In this document: positions 48,501 through 52,999 of the stretch, in pieces
Layout: every line of letters begins with the position of its first letter
Numbering within the stretch: position 1 is the first letter of the stretch
Assembly (NCBI GenBank): GCA_963971305.1
Contig: OZ020307.1
Coordinates: 59,765,702-59,829,701, forward strand
DNA length: 64,000 bases
Direction: 5' to 3'
DNA from: Arcuatula senhousia
Taxonomy: Eukaryota > Mollusca > Bivalvia > Mytilida > Mytilidae
Notes under the pieces: generated by a model
Told to the model about the DNA's origin: nothing
Database searches by the model: none
The model's input: only the letters and a program-made list of their open reading frames with translations
Program-made: the position numbers and the translations under genes

Positions 48501-51497
48501 CTTATTATTATTGTTTATTGTGATTCTCTGAAATAAAAAACAAAAGTGAAGCGACAGTTCGTTTTGTTTATTCTTTTCTCAACCATTGTTATTAATCCGG
48601 GTCATTAAATCGGATTGACCAATGATCTTTTTTGTTTTAAAAATATCAGTGCATGAAAAAATGATGTATGGAGCACCACAGCGGACTATAACTTCAAGGC
48701 AGTGGTTCCTGGTACAAACAGTTTGTACGATTAGCAGTGTGGCTAAACATTCACACTATTCTTTTTTTCAATTATATACTTTTACAATTATTTTCTAAAG
48801 GTGTATTTTAAATAAAAGATAATATGTATAAATGTTACTTTTTTTTACTTAGCCAATTCCTCGACTATTTGACTGTACATGTACTTATTTTAAAAAAAAT
48901 CATAATAAATGTCCTGCCATTTCTTGTGATTTGAATAACATTTATTTTTTTTTATTCAGACATGTTAACTCTCCCGCTTTCACTAGGAGACTCCGGGTTT
49001 AAATATAACTTTATTCTCATAACCATACGTACAGAGACAAAATATTTACAATATATACAACAAACACACTCACACACAAATAATCTGGCATACATTCTAC
49101 AAAACAGTAATAAGAATGACTACTAGTAATTGGGAGGACTTTCTTTTTTCTTCATATCTAGCAGCAGCCTGATTAACTTTGATAGACCCTATCTCCCGCC
49201 TCCCGATTTATGCATAAATCTCCCGGTTACCGATTTTCCATAAAAAAATAAAACTGTCAAAAGAAAAATCACGAAAATCGTCATTTTGGTCTTCTTTGAG
49301 CAGTGTATATATATAACTTGGCTCTTGGTTTCTGAAGATAATTTTATAATATATCATCAGTTTCCAAACTTATAAATAAATTATTTAAAGAAAGAGAGGT
49401 CATCCTTTCTAGGGAGGGGGCTGTTTCCCTCCGTGCTTATTATATGTGTTATTAATTTGAGTTGTCTTGTTTAATAATTAGTGAACTATTTGTTGATGTT
49501 ATTAGGTATATTGCATGTCTTTTTATATGTACTCCAATCAATCAAATCATGTTTTGTGTTATAACTGTTTGATTATTCTGCTCAAATCTTGGGCACTGTG
49601 AATAGTTTAATAAAATTACAGGGTTTTAGCCAGGATTTTTTAGGCTTTAGTCACTTTTACGACAAGCATATTTGTAGTATATGCACTTTCAGACGCTGTT
49701 CAGAACAAGTTTTATTCTCACTTCAATTTACATCCACTTATAAATAAGTAGTTATTATTTTGATTTGCAGGTACACAGAAGAAAAGAAGTTCTGATTAGT
49801 ATTACATGGATTTCTAATCAAGGATTTCATTGACTTTTAATAAAGTATTTACAAATATTTACAGCCTTCTTGTTTGTTTTGTTTTTACTTTTCAGCCTTA
49901 CTTGAAATTCTTTACAAATCTAATTTCCTCATAATTATTTTGTGCCCCCCTTCAGAAAATTTTAGTAGCAAAAGGAAGACAACTCAGTTTTAAATATTTC
50001 ACATCCTAAGGGGCTTTAAAGAAATAGATTACTGGTATATTACTGTGAGTTAAACAATATTTTTGTTATCTTACTAAAATTTAAAAAAAAGTTTTTAACC
50101 TTTAGAAAAAGGTATAGAAGTAATTAAGTAATTGATAAAAATTATATGCAATGTTTTGAATTTTCAATGTTATGTGGGGGCCGATTTTTGAGAAAAATCT
50201 AGAACTTTCAAGAAGTTTGGAAGTTTGAAAGGGACCCTAACATGTTATAGTGAGTGCAAAAATATTGTCTTGTGATTTAAATTCTTTCTAAAAGGTAAAT
50301 AGTTACATTCATGCTTTGGACAATCAGTGCTTTTCTGTTTAAAACAAAAGTCTTTTCCAATGCTAGACCATGTGTTTGTCATAACATGAATGATTGACAC
50401 CTGAAATACCTGTTCTAAATATATTCCGATAGCTGATTGGTCATTCACAAATTATTCACCCATGAGTGACTCCACACAAATTTATTGATTTTAATGACCT
50501 CAAGACAATTTAGGTTAATTGATTGTCAAAACATATCCGGTGATCTGCGGTCAGCTTGTGTTGTGGTCATAAATCAAATGGCTTCATAAATGCATGATAA
50601 ATGTGACGAAAGTGACGCTTTACTTTCGACAATTACGAGTTTTTAAAGCGATTTTCGTAAATTTCATGACGAAAATTTTTACACTTTTGAAAAATTAAGT
50701 GACGAAAATGGTTTGATAAATTTTCGTAATCTGAAAATTCTTTTCGCCAATGACGAAAATGACGAGCGCTAGCTAAATCACTGAATTATCTATCTATCTA
50801 TTTGCCATAGATTATTCAAAGAAATATATGACATTTGGATTAAAGGAATAATTTTGAAACCAAATATACCAATTATTGACTATTTCCCTTGCCTTTGGTG
50901 CATTGATGTCATAGTCCGCTGTGGTGCTCCATACATCAATTTTTCATGCACTGATATTTTTAAAACAAAAAAGATCATTGGTCAATCCGATTTAATGACC
51001 CGGATTAATAACAATGGTTGAGAAAAGAATAAACAAAACGAACTGTCGCTTCACTTTTGTTTTTTATTTCAGAGAATCACAATAAACAATAATAATAAGA
51101 TCGAAAATTCAACTTCCGGTAAGACACACTCATTTTAAATCTTAAAATTATGCGCAAATAATTTGATGGTTTGAAATAAATTTATAAATAAATTACGAAA
51201 GATAAAGTTTAAAAGTTCTTACCTGACTTGCGTGCAACATGCGCTTTTTGTTCCATTCCCGAAAATCCTCACACACAAAAATTATCCTCGTATACGTGGA
51301 TAAATTTATACCCGTATAGACGGTTTATCCCATCTACACAGTAATTATTGCTCTACAGGGGGTTTAATCCCAACCTGTTACTGCAAGACAGACATATAAA
51401 ATTATCTCTTATTTTCTTGGTTAAACTTACGCCCATCAAAGCTCTCCATTGCGTCCAACTCGTCCGCATATTGCAGATCAAAATCTTCTTCATCCAT
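12460..51497 (-). CDS. CHTF18: CHTF18: chromosome transmission fidelity protein 18, large AAA+ subunit of the Ctf18-RFC clamp loader (22 exons; last exon not found)
   Basis: Exons in transcription order: 51431-51497, 46319-46588, 45337-45504, 43715-43839, 42928-43011, 39786-39838, 38733-38865, 38130-38312, 37188-37285, 36578-36701, 35863-35978, 34339-34432, 33584-33682, 31673-31800, 20508-20579, 17141-17252, 16336-16506, 15495-15775, 14571-14655, 14208-14254, 13338-13452, 12460-12529. All junctions are GT-AG and phases join without a stop, giving about 898 codons (human CHTF18 has about 975). Family knowledge: with DSCC1, CHTF8 and RFC2-5 the protein loads PCNA at forks with DNA polymerase epsilon and supports sister-chromatid cohesion and checkpoint signalling in the nucleus. 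Seen here: GPPGLGKTT (Walker A), LIIDEIDG (Walker B), IICICND (sensor 1) and the C-terminal KDFFGR involved in CTF8/DCC1 contact. The final ~45 residues, expected on one more exon below 12460, were not recognised. Intron 14 (11 kb) hosts another gene on the other strand. Confidence 0.95.
12582..13069. mobile_element. TTAA-bounded inverted-repeat element
   Basis: TTAAGGTGGGAC (12582-12593) and GTCCCACCTTAA (13058-13069) are perfect inverted ends including TTAA at both borders, the target used by piggyBac and Kolobok transposases. The 488-bp element has no transposase. It sits 52 bp upstream of CHTF18 exon 22's acceptor. Plus-strand frames within it are incidental. Confidence 0.75.
13338..13452 (-). 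CDS. CHTF18: CHTF18 exon 21
   Basis: Encodes [18 protein letters not shown] and [20 protein letters not shown]. The NHKQKLQAI block corresponds to the vertebrate NHEQRLEHI. Acceptor TTTCAG, donor GTATGT. Confidence 0.9.
13904..14194. mobile_element. Inverted-repeat element with internal 'ttcaaggatttt' repeats
   Basis: The ends ATGGTTCCCAC and GTGGGGACCCTGACCAT are imperfect inverted copies. The interior repeats 'ttcaaggatttttcaaggac' motifs several times in direct order. It ends 13 bp from the donor side of exon 20. Confidence 0.55.
14208..14254 (-). CDS. CHTF18: CHTF18 exon 20
   Basis: A 47-nt exon, [15 protein letters not shown], equivalent to the vertebrate [12 protein letters not shown]. 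Acceptor TTTTCAG, donor GTTTGT; phase 0 in, phase 2 out. Confidence 0.93.
14349..14560. mobile_element. Inverted-repeat element, short relative of the one at 37459
   Basis: Begins TACTGTATACATGTAGTGGG and ends CGCAAAAATTAC, with paired ATTTTTGCGG / CGCAAAAATT. The inner text ('tacaaatta.tattgattctat', 'cgtgatagaataatgg', 'tatagcgaaaattagaacct') is shared with 37459-37805, showing one family. It lies next to the exon 19 donor. Confidence 0.6.
14571..14655 (-). CDS. CHTF18: CHTF18 exon 19
   Basis: Encodes [19 protein letters not shown] and GAKQLIARE, matching the vertebrate NVEELCRFP....RKPLTYQTKQLIARE segment. Acceptor TTGTAG, donor GTATGT; an inverted-repeat element ends about 10 bp past the donor. 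Confidence 0.95.
14681..14886 (-). mobile_element. tRNA-derived SINE, diverged copy
   Basis: Read on the minus strand, the head 'ggcctaggtggtctaaggca' resembles a class II tRNA (Ser/Leu) box A. The distal end carries 'gggtttaatgctc', as in the copies at 18127 and 39493. Diverged, but colinear with them. Confidence 0.5.
15298..15482. mobile_element. 185-bp MITE with long inverted ends beside exon 18
   Basis: AGGGCTTTTCCAGAAATAAATG... at the left pairs with ...CAATTCTGGAATAGCCCTT at the right. GGGGGGTCAGAAGGC and GCCTTCTGACCCCCC pair further in. Arms are about 45-50 bp. It stops 12 bp from the exon 18 donor. Confidence 0.8.
15495..15775 (-). CDS. CHTF18: CHTF18 exon 18
   Basis: The longest exon (281 nt), including [20 protein letters not shown] and [20 protein letters not shown], which closely match the vertebrate [14 protein letters not shown] ... 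MLAYSLTYRQER..DGQ block. Acceptor TTTTTAG; donor CC|GTAAGT lies only 12 bp from an inverted-repeat element. Confidence 0.97.
16336..16506 (-). CDS. CHTF18: CHTF18 exon 17
   Basis: Encodes [15 protein letters not shown] and [20 protein letters not shown], matching the vertebrate ALDWLAFDD ... PFLPVAFHVLFASSHTPR region. Acceptor TTACAG, donor GTAAGT; 57 codons, phase 0. Confidence 0.96.
16858..16939. repeat. 82-bp near-perfect palindrome
   Basis: ATCTTCGCTAGGCAAGGGTT and the rest of a ~38-base arm fold against its complement ending TTGGCTAGTGAAGAT, with a tiny centre at 'catcaagatg'. Only a few mismatches are present. It lies in CHTF18 intron 16 and could form a cruciform or a stable RNA hairpin. 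Confidence 0.85.
17141..17252 (-). CDS. CHTF18: CHTF18 exon 16
   Basis: Encodes [20 protein letters not shown] and [17 protein letters not shown], matching the vertebrate RFYRVLHAAASAGEHEKVVQG LFDNFL block. Acceptor ATTTCAG, donor GTAGGT; ends in phase 0. Confidence 0.94.
17510..18055 (+). repeat. ~170-bp tandem repeat, three units with a 'gacagacag' tail
   Basis: The phrases 'ttcaaagggc', 'atttgaggatcaaaatttcc', 'tatataccaagtttcattga' and 'gtttcagaggagttg' recur with starts near 17511, 17682 and 17851. The block ends with 'gacagacagaaggtaggacgg', typical of the 3' ends of this class of interspersed repeat. Confidence 0.7.
18127..18392 (-). mobile_element. tRNA-derived SINE
   Basis: On the minus strand the head reads 'ggtgcctgga.ggccctgtagtctaag' with a downstream 'gtgttcgagtcccact', close to tRNA box A and box B of a class II tRNA. 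The far end is a GT run plus 'aagggtttaatgc'. It is colinear with 39493-39744. Confidence 0.65.
18583..20507 (-). repeat. 36-bp minisatellite, ~54 copies of the CHTF18 exon 15 end plus splice donor
   Basis: On the minus strand each unit reads CAAGTCAATAACACATCA, then TTAACAGCTAG|GT(A/T)AGTA, identical in order to the end of exon 15 and its donor. The unit is 36 bp with a few 33- and 39-bp variants. Units with TTA read [12 protein letters not shown] in frame; units with TGA (plus-strand ttcatgatg) carry a stop. Because 36 is a multiple of three, the plus strand also stays open for up to 392 codons of [12 protein letters not shown]. That frame is a by-product and not a gene. Confidence 0.93.
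20508..20579 (-). CDS. CHTF18: CHTF18 exon 15 (source of the 36-bp minisatellite)
   Basis: A 72-nt exon, phase 2 in and out, encoding [15 protein letters not shown] and VNNTSLTAR, which joins FNNIYM of exon 16. The vertebrate counterpart is the SLTSASQRFYRVL segment. Acceptor ATTTACAG, donor GCTAG|GTAAGT. Without it exons 14 and 16 would also join in phase, so skipping would be frame-neutral. Its 3' end and donor seed the adjacent array. Confidence 0.88.
21648..22262. mobile_element. Element with ATACCCCGC/GCGGGGTAT ends
   Basis: ATACCCCGC at 21648 is inverted as GGCGGGGTAT at 22212, and the terminal ~50 bp ('gagggtataacataatac') is duplicated once to 22262. The interior repeats 'aaagtggcctatctcgaaaa' three times. 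Near the end 'gacagacgtacgtacggac' recalls the tails of other repeats here. Confidence 0.65.
22745..22934 (+). mobile_element. Short complete hairpin-ended repeat
   Basis: Starts AAGAGGCTCCCAGAAGCC and ends TTTGGCCAGGTGAGCT, only 190 bp, so most internal modules are deleted while both termini are kept. This shows that the two termini are the conserved part of the family. Confidence 0.65.
23162..25015. other. AT-rich intron sequence with one retroelement tail
   Basis: Inside CHTF18 intron 14. A 5'-truncated retroelement tail lies at 23470-23625 ('gagttcgcgttgttgattg' to 'accccattggtacctctg'). Just before the nested gene an acceptor-like TTTTCAG ends at 25003, suggesting a 5'-UTR intron. No other gene or array is seen. 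Confidence 0.55.
25016..26707 (+). CDS. B-box / coiled-coil / beta-propeller protein (TRIM-like, RING-less)
   Basis: A single 563-residue open exon starts [14 protein letters not shown]; the ATG follows an acceptor-like CAG by 12 bases. Residues 5-45 form a first B-box (C5, C8, C21, C24, C29, C32, H36, H45). Residues 67-97 form a second (C67, H70, C78, H81, C86, C89, H93/94). Residues ~105-265 are Lys/Glu-rich and predicted coiled coil. Residues ~300-560 show repeated D-G/D-x-N-x-I-Y-V-T-G strands of an NHL-like beta-propeller. There is no RING finger, so E3 ligase activity is not supported. Such proteins form large families in bivalves and some are implicated in innate immunity; the role here is unknown. 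It lies wholly inside CHTF18 intron 14 on the opposite strand, and its lack of coding introns fits a retrocopy origin. Confidence 0.92.
   Translation: MASTCSVCPTGKKTSAPSVWCPECNDLLCQPCTEHHNRQKDTRNHKTIPYEDYQKLLPFILKIKPYCTEHKERYTEFCRIHDTPICITCRKKHHQKCKDIPKIEDIVHKVKDSVLFEDTMLEMETKCGFLKQIADDRNKNLKQLNISHKKMKAGFEEKIDNLIKHLTYLKDKTLSEMDTVYNKLDYDISNTVKTVQSKEEELHVILDQKDDILKYASNYQTLIGIKELETIVNEMDIYLNELSNEEKLLNYDLKFQVNETIEDIISGIQSLGDIQVSKSPSAISYHNTGARYLEAVKVVQTSAPVQLQLQQTIDLDGDHHYKGCCTLPSGLVVIADFGDYNLNDCKVRIHKSNGSLRSTIKFGKSEGVYDVTLVDDHHIAVSHPGSGTISIIDVDTDQVEKQLKLGEGVHGLSCRGRELVCCVWNKGLVRVNIDSGKVKMVMKDKSVSINSHVEVSSSLICYTCHYTDTVTVLDTQFNVIFKYKDEAVLNYPLGVTIDDNSNIYVTGGHSNNLVLLSPDGKSCHQLLGKDDGLSGPTAVHYDSSTKKLVVVNWERPTFIYHLG
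26708..28635. other. 3' flank of the B-box gene; AT-rich, no further gene
   Basis: No exon, RNA gene or array is recognised. Short frames are low-complexity AT-rich translations. Candidate polyadenylation sites are too many to choose among in this base composition. Confidence 0.5.
28636..28780 (-). mobile_element. 5'-truncated retroelement tail, minus strand
   Basis: On the minus strand: 'gttgattgcttttcagttg', 'gttttgtctttgccctttca', 'gagttttgacatttgaatgc' and 'cctattggtacctctg', the same order as the tails at 23470 and 37855 and the sequence after the reverse transcriptase at 55920-56190. Confidence 0.65.
29500..31390 (+). mobile_element. Second nest of hairpin-ended repeats (host copies)
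   Basis: Host sequence 'agacgaggtaacctttgaac' stops at 29922 where a complete copy inserts. It resumes after 31101 with 'agtaaaaagacggacagac' and ends 'gacccttcgggttaggtgat' near 31166. A further decayed tail ('gcaagtgatggcaatagatt ... ggtgcta') lies at 31340-31390, implying a still older host. Confidence 0.55.
29923..31101 (+). mobile_element. Hairpin-ended repeat, complete inner copy
   Basis: Runs from AAGAGGCTCCCAGGAGCCTG to GGCCAGGTGAGCT. It contains four to five tandem ~135-bp modules, each with 'aaggggccgtaac', 'ataaggggtcatctgacaac' and 'agctaaatgagctgaacatt', then the 'gcaacgacggccatgttttt' block and a GACGACGACGGACG run. It is the same subfamily as 40947-41642, which has fewer modules. 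Confidence 0.75.
31673..31800 (-). CDS. CHTF18: CHTF18 exon 14
   Basis: Encodes [20 protein letters not shown] and [20 protein letters not shown], matching the vertebrate FLYSRGQRELSVRDV ... GLFSVWQEVFQLPR region. Acceptor ATTCCAG, donor GTAAGT; ends in phase 2, as exon 15 requires. Confidence 0.94.
32230..33583 (-). repeat. 125-bp tandem array copied from the end of CHTF18 exon 13 and its splice donor
   Basis: The marker CCTGTAG.GTATTCAGACAAG (exon end plus donor, plus-strand view) starts at 33583 in the real exon. It recurs at 33458, 33333, 33209, 33084, 32959, 32834 and, diverged, 32691: steps of 125, 125, 124, 125, 125, 125 and 143. Most units still read [15 protein letters not shown] on the minus strand and keep GT after the final CAG (gtttgtc in place of gtatgtc). 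Because 125 is not a multiple of three, units are not in frame with one another. A SINE splits the far end at 32311-32666. Confidence 0.9.
32311..32666 (-). mobile_element. tRNA-derived SINE inserted in the exon 13 array
   Basis: On the minus strand the head CCGGTGGTGTAGTGGTAAA carries a box A-like sequence, followed by 'aaggttcgttgtttgatcct' as a degenerate box B. The body has 'gtgcacgttaaagatccctt', a conserved core seen in marine-invertebrate SINEs. It lies between partial 125-bp units, so it came in after the array formed. Confidence 0.7.
33584..33682 (-). CDS. CHTF18: CHTF18 exon 13 (source of the 125-bp array)
   Basis: Encodes [20 protein letters not shown] and [13 protein letters not shown], the conserved AAA+ lid segment. 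Acceptor GTTTCAG, donor GTATGT. Its last ~75 nt and its donor are the template for the tandem units at 32230-33583 directly downstream. Confidence 0.96.
34339..34432 (-). CDS. CHTF18: CHTF18 exon 12
   Basis: Encodes [20 protein letters not shown] and [11 protein letters not shown], matching the vertebrate F(A)PSLRQLKQQA..L.FPPT block. Acceptor AATTTCAG, donor GTATAA; ends in phase 0. Confidence 0.95.
35205..35655. repeat. 37-38-bp tandem array, about twelve units
   Basis: The unit 'gtgggaaacacaaacaga' + 'aattttatcatt(ttgaaaa/gagaaaa)' recurs with starts at 35246, 35283 and so on. The two sub-types are segregated, with ttgaaaa units first and gagaaaa units after. It lies in CHTF18 intron 11 and, unlike the arrays at exons 13 and 15, is not derived from the neighbouring exon. 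Confidence 0.9.
35863..35978 (-). CDS. CHTF18: CHTF18 exon 11 (sensor 1 segment)
   Basis: Encodes [14 protein letters not shown], a KKKKK run and [12 protein letters not shown]. The Asn of CND is the expected sensor-1 residue. The donor is CA|GTAAGA, with Gln completed by exon 12. The 37-bp tandem array lies about 200 bp into the next intron. Confidence 0.95.
36578..36701 (-). CDS. CHTF18: CHTF18 exon 10 (Walker B)
   Basis: Encodes [19 protein letters not shown] and [12 protein letters not shown], with DEID as the Walker B motif. The closely related vertebrate segment reads LEAATQM / [11 protein letters not shown]. Acceptor TTTTCAG, donor GTAAGT. Confidence 0.97.
37188..37285 (-). CDS. CHTF18: CHTF18 exon 9 (Walker A)
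   Basis: Encodes [20 protein letters not shown] and [21 protein letters not shown] is the ATP-binding P-loop. Acceptor TTTCCAG, donor GTTTGT; it ends in phase 2 (AG|T in exon 10). Confidence 0.97.
37459..37805. mobile_element. MITE with TACCGT..ACGGTA ends and a nested element
   Basis: TACCGTAAAGCGGGTAATTTTC has its imperfect inverted copy GAAAATTTCCTGCTACACGGTA at the right end, with TA at both borders. It shares inner sequence with 14349-14560. It is split by a smaller element at 37626-37748. Confidence 0.75.
37626..37748. mobile_element. Nested 123-bp palindromic element
   Basis: ATTACTCTATTTTATT and AATAAAATAGAGTAAT are perfect inverted ends. The homologous element at 14349-14560 lacks this block and reads straight through 'cgtgatagaataatgg', giving an empty-site comparison. 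Confidence 0.75.
37855..38015 (+). mobile_element. 5'-truncated retroelement tail
   Basis: 'gttcacactgttggttgctt', 'cagttgtttttgtgt', 'tgcttttgtctttgcccttt', 'caggcttttgacattttaat' and 'cattggtaccgct' follow the same order as the other tails. It ends 115 bp from the CHTF18 exon 8 donor. Confidence 0.6.
38130..38312 (-). CDS. CHTF18: CHTF18 exon 8
   Basis: Encodes [19 protein letters not shown], matching the N-R-x-LLKWLKLWD(x)VVFG block of CTF18, followed by a Lys-rich insertion and [13 protein letters not shown] leading into the ATPase. Acceptor TTTTTCAG, donor GTAAGT; 61 codons, phase 0. Confidence 0.95.
38733..38865 (-). CDS. CHTF18: CHTF18 exon 7
   Basis: Encodes an acidic stretch and then [19 protein letters not shown], the conserved LWV(D/E)KYAP(x)KYTELLS box that opens the RFC-like AAA+ region. 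Acceptor TTTATAG, donor GTAAGA. Confidence 0.93.
39493..39744 (-). mobile_element. tRNA-derived SINE, best-preserved copy
   Basis: On the minus strand 'ggtgcctgagtggtctaagt' (box A region) is followed by 'gtgatgttcaagtcccgctt' (box B), matching a class II tRNA (Ser/Leu-like) head. The 3' part is 'ggaaagggcgttaaaccc' followed by a (CA)n run. Confidence 0.72.
39786..39838 (-). CDS. CHTF18: CHTF18 exon 6
   Basis: A small 53-nt exon, [18 protein letters not shown], with acceptor GTTTCAG and donor GTATGT. It ends in phase 2 and joins AA|A into exon 7. Too short to stand alone; called from phase and position. Confidence 0.8.
40947..41642 (+). mobile_element. Hairpin-ended repeat, compact copy
   Basis: Complete from AAGAGGCTCCCAGGAGCCTG to TTTGGCCAGGTGAGCT. 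It is nearly identical at both ends and in most modules to 29923-31101 but holds two of the ~135-bp modules instead of four or five. It lies in CHTF18 intron 5, antisense to the gene. Confidence 0.78.
41703..42847 (+). mobile_element. Hairpin-ended repeat, other subfamily
   Basis: Starts TAGAGGCTCCCAGGAGCC and ends TTTGGCAAGGTGAGCT, with 'cgacggacgacggacgacgg' before the terminal hairpin. Its modules match the 4-9 kb nest ('tgtagatcttgatgtgctta', 'agccatggcggccatgtttt'). It ends 80 bp from exon 5's donor. Confidence 0.75.
42928..43011 (-). CDS. CHTF18: CHTF18 exon 5
   Basis: The 84-nt, phase-0 exon encodes [20 protein letters not shown] and then a short Glu/Lys helix. Acceptor CTTTTAG, donor GTAAGTAA. 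Confidence 0.85.
43715..43839 (-). CDS. CHTF18: CHTF18 exon 4
   Basis: The 125-nt exon encodes [19 protein letters not shown] and [12 protein letters not shown], the conserved pre-AAA segment in which basic and RVP(x)GxFI motifs precede the ATPase core. Acceptor TTCTAG, donor GTATGA; it ends in phase 0. Confidence 0.88.
44485..44982. mobile_element. Inverted-repeat element with TGTCCCC ends
   Basis: ATGTCCCCTGCCGC at the left and GCCGCGGGGGACAAT at the right are inverted with one or two mismatches and resemble the 9157-10543 ends. Inside, 'aactcctataaaatttgt' and 'gatcaactacaaatca' blocks occur twice as direct repeats. Confidence 0.6.
45337..45504 (-). CDS. CHTF18: CHTF18 exon 3
   Basis: The 168-nt exon includes [14 protein letters not shown], which resembles the DITPPPSPE motif in the N-terminal region of vertebrate CTF18. 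Acceptor CATCACAG, donor GTACAT. It enters and leaves in phase 1. Confidence 0.88.
46319..46588 (-). CDS. CHTF18: CHTF18 exon 2
   Basis: Acceptor TTTTTTTCAG, donor GTAAGA. The 270-nt exon gives a low-complexity, Pro/Ser/Asp-rich linker ([11 protein letters not shown] ... [10 protein letters not shown]). The open plus-strand frame over the same bases is its shadow. No domain is recognised; placement rests on phase continuity with exons 1 and 3. Confidence 0.85.
47322..47662. mobile_element. 341-bp element with ATAGACGATCTTCCA inverted ends
   Basis: ATAGACGATCTTCCA (47322-47336) is perfectly inverted as TGGAAGATCGTCTAT (47648-47662). TA at both borders suggests a mariner-like target. A GGAACGTTCC palindrome lies just inside the right end. 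No coding sequence. Confidence 0.75.
48216..51377. mobile_element. 3.16-kb DNA element with ~470-bp terminal inverted repeats and TTACT target duplication
   Basis: CAGGTTGGGATTAAACCCCC at 48216 and its exact complement ending at 51377 begin two arms (48216-48690 and 50911-51377) that are almost identical, apart from a ~9-bp insertion in the left arm. Both flanks are TTACT (48211-48215 and 51378-51382). The 2.2-kb interior has no transposase frame, so the copy is non-autonomous. Each arm contains a short ATG frame ending at a GTAAGA donor. A CAG terminus with a 5-bp target duplication does not fit a superfamily I can name with confidence. It sits in CHTF18 intron 1, 48 bp from exon 1. Confidence 0.88.
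48348..49844 (+). other. Possible two-exon mini-transcript inside the TIR element
   Basis: ATG at 48348 opens 11 codons to donor G|GTAAGA (48381/48382). A strong acceptor TTTGCAG ends at 49770, and the following sequence continues in phase to TAG at 49797-49799. AATAAA lies at 49839-49844. The product would be a basic 20-residue peptide ([12 protein letters not shown] then TQKKRSSD). It could be the remains of a larger element gene with internal exons deleted, or chance. Confidence 0.3.
51431..51497 (-). CDS. CHTF18: CHTF18 exon 1 (start codon)
   Basis: Begins ATG at 51497-51495 and encodes [20 protein letters not shown], an acidic N-terminus like other CTF18 proteins. It ends in phase 1 at donor GTAAGT, 49 bp from the target duplication of the intron-1 element. 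The start was chosen because it opens the only frame that continues in phase into exon 2. Confidence 0.85.
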
Positions 51498-51857
51498 TAT
51501 AAAGGTTCCTTGTATTTTTTTATTGTGGAGTCATTTTGAACTTCGCTAAACATTCTAAGACTACAATGAGTGTTTTTTGTTTTCAATTTCCCGGGTTTAT
51601 ATCAATGTCAAAACAGTGCTTTTATTTCTATTATGTCAGATATATTTTACAAACGTTTAGAAGACACTAAAAATCGGTCCTACTAAAAAGAGCCCGAAGA
51701 AGTTCAAAAACATTTAAAAACATTTTGACATTTGTCTATTAAGTAGAATGAAAATTTAGAAAACATACAATTTGTTAAATGGACTCCATTTGACAATGAT
51801 GAATTACAAGTACTTCTAACAAACCATACACTGTAACTCTTCCATGTCCTCTGACCT

Positions 51858-52990
51858 TAAAGAAGGAACATGAAAAGTTACCATATTTGCTTTTGCACTG
51901 GATACCTAAACTTCACAAAAATCCGTACAAAGAAAGATACATTGCTGGATCTTCATGATGTTGAACTACAGAGCTGTCTGTTCAACTTACTAAGATCTTG
52001 TCTGCTGTCAAAGGCGGTCAACAAGCATACTTTGACACTTTTTTTAATCGAAGTGGAATCAATCATATGTGATTTTAAAGAGCTTAAAAGATTTATTAGA
52101 TAATTTTCAGTATGAGGCTAATATGAAAACCGTTTCGATTTTTCAACTTTATACACCACATTGCCACACGAAAAGCTTAAGTATCACCAGAAAAACCTTC
52201 TTGAAAAGGCTTTTTTTTCCAAATTCAATTGACTTGACGGCCTTGTTGTTTTAATAGGTTATAATTAAACATTTTTTTCCCCAAAACATCTTTTAAAGAT
52301 TAAATTTGTTACACATTGGGCCAAGTATGCAGTATGCTTGATTTCCTTATTGACAACTTATTTGTCACATTTGGAGGAGAGATTTTCAACAACAAATTGG
52401 CATTCCAATGGGCATTAATTGTGCTCCTCTCCTTACCGACTTGTTTTAATACTCTTACGAGACTGAATTTCTTCAGGAACTCGTAAAAAACAAGAAGATG
52501 AAAGAGGCAAGTTCCTTTAATCTCACCTTCAGATTTATTGATGATGTCCTGTTTGTCAACAACTATCCGTTTGGTAAATGGATGTCTTCGATATATCCAT
52601 CACTTACAGATCAAAGTAACCACCAAATGATCAAATTGCTTCGTGCCATTCTAGGATTTACATCTCGAATTTGACCAGGGTGGTCATCTTAGTACAAAAA
52701 CTTACGATAAAAGGACGACTTTAATTTTCAAACTATACATTTTTTAACCTACAAAGTAACATGCATACTTCACCTGCTTACGGTGTTATATTTCACAACT
52801 TATTCGATATGGCAGGGCTTGTACAATTTTTTTTCAGATTTTTATACGACACCACTGTCTCCGTGACCGACTATTAGACCAGGGTTACATGAAAGTCCGT
52901 CTTATACGACCCCTTAATAATGCTTTCTCCGTTATCAATCACTGGTGGAAAAATTCAACATATAGTGTTAAACGTAATGGTAAGTGTTTG
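51858..52990 (+). pseudogene. Decayed Penelope-like reverse transcriptase, copy 1
   Basis: The DNA is clearly homologous to 63457-64000: both carry the IPKLHKNPYKERYIAGSS, QVCSMLDFLIDN and FVTFGGEIF segments, but here they are spread over several frames with stops and frameshifts. Downstream 'tttattgatgatgtcc' keeps the F-I-D-D-V catalytic motif. Beyond it are a TSPAYGV-like stretch and a 3' tail near 53040-53160. Family placement (Penelope-like) is from motif style, not from a tree. Confidence 0.7.
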
Positions 52991-52999
52991 AATGTTTTG

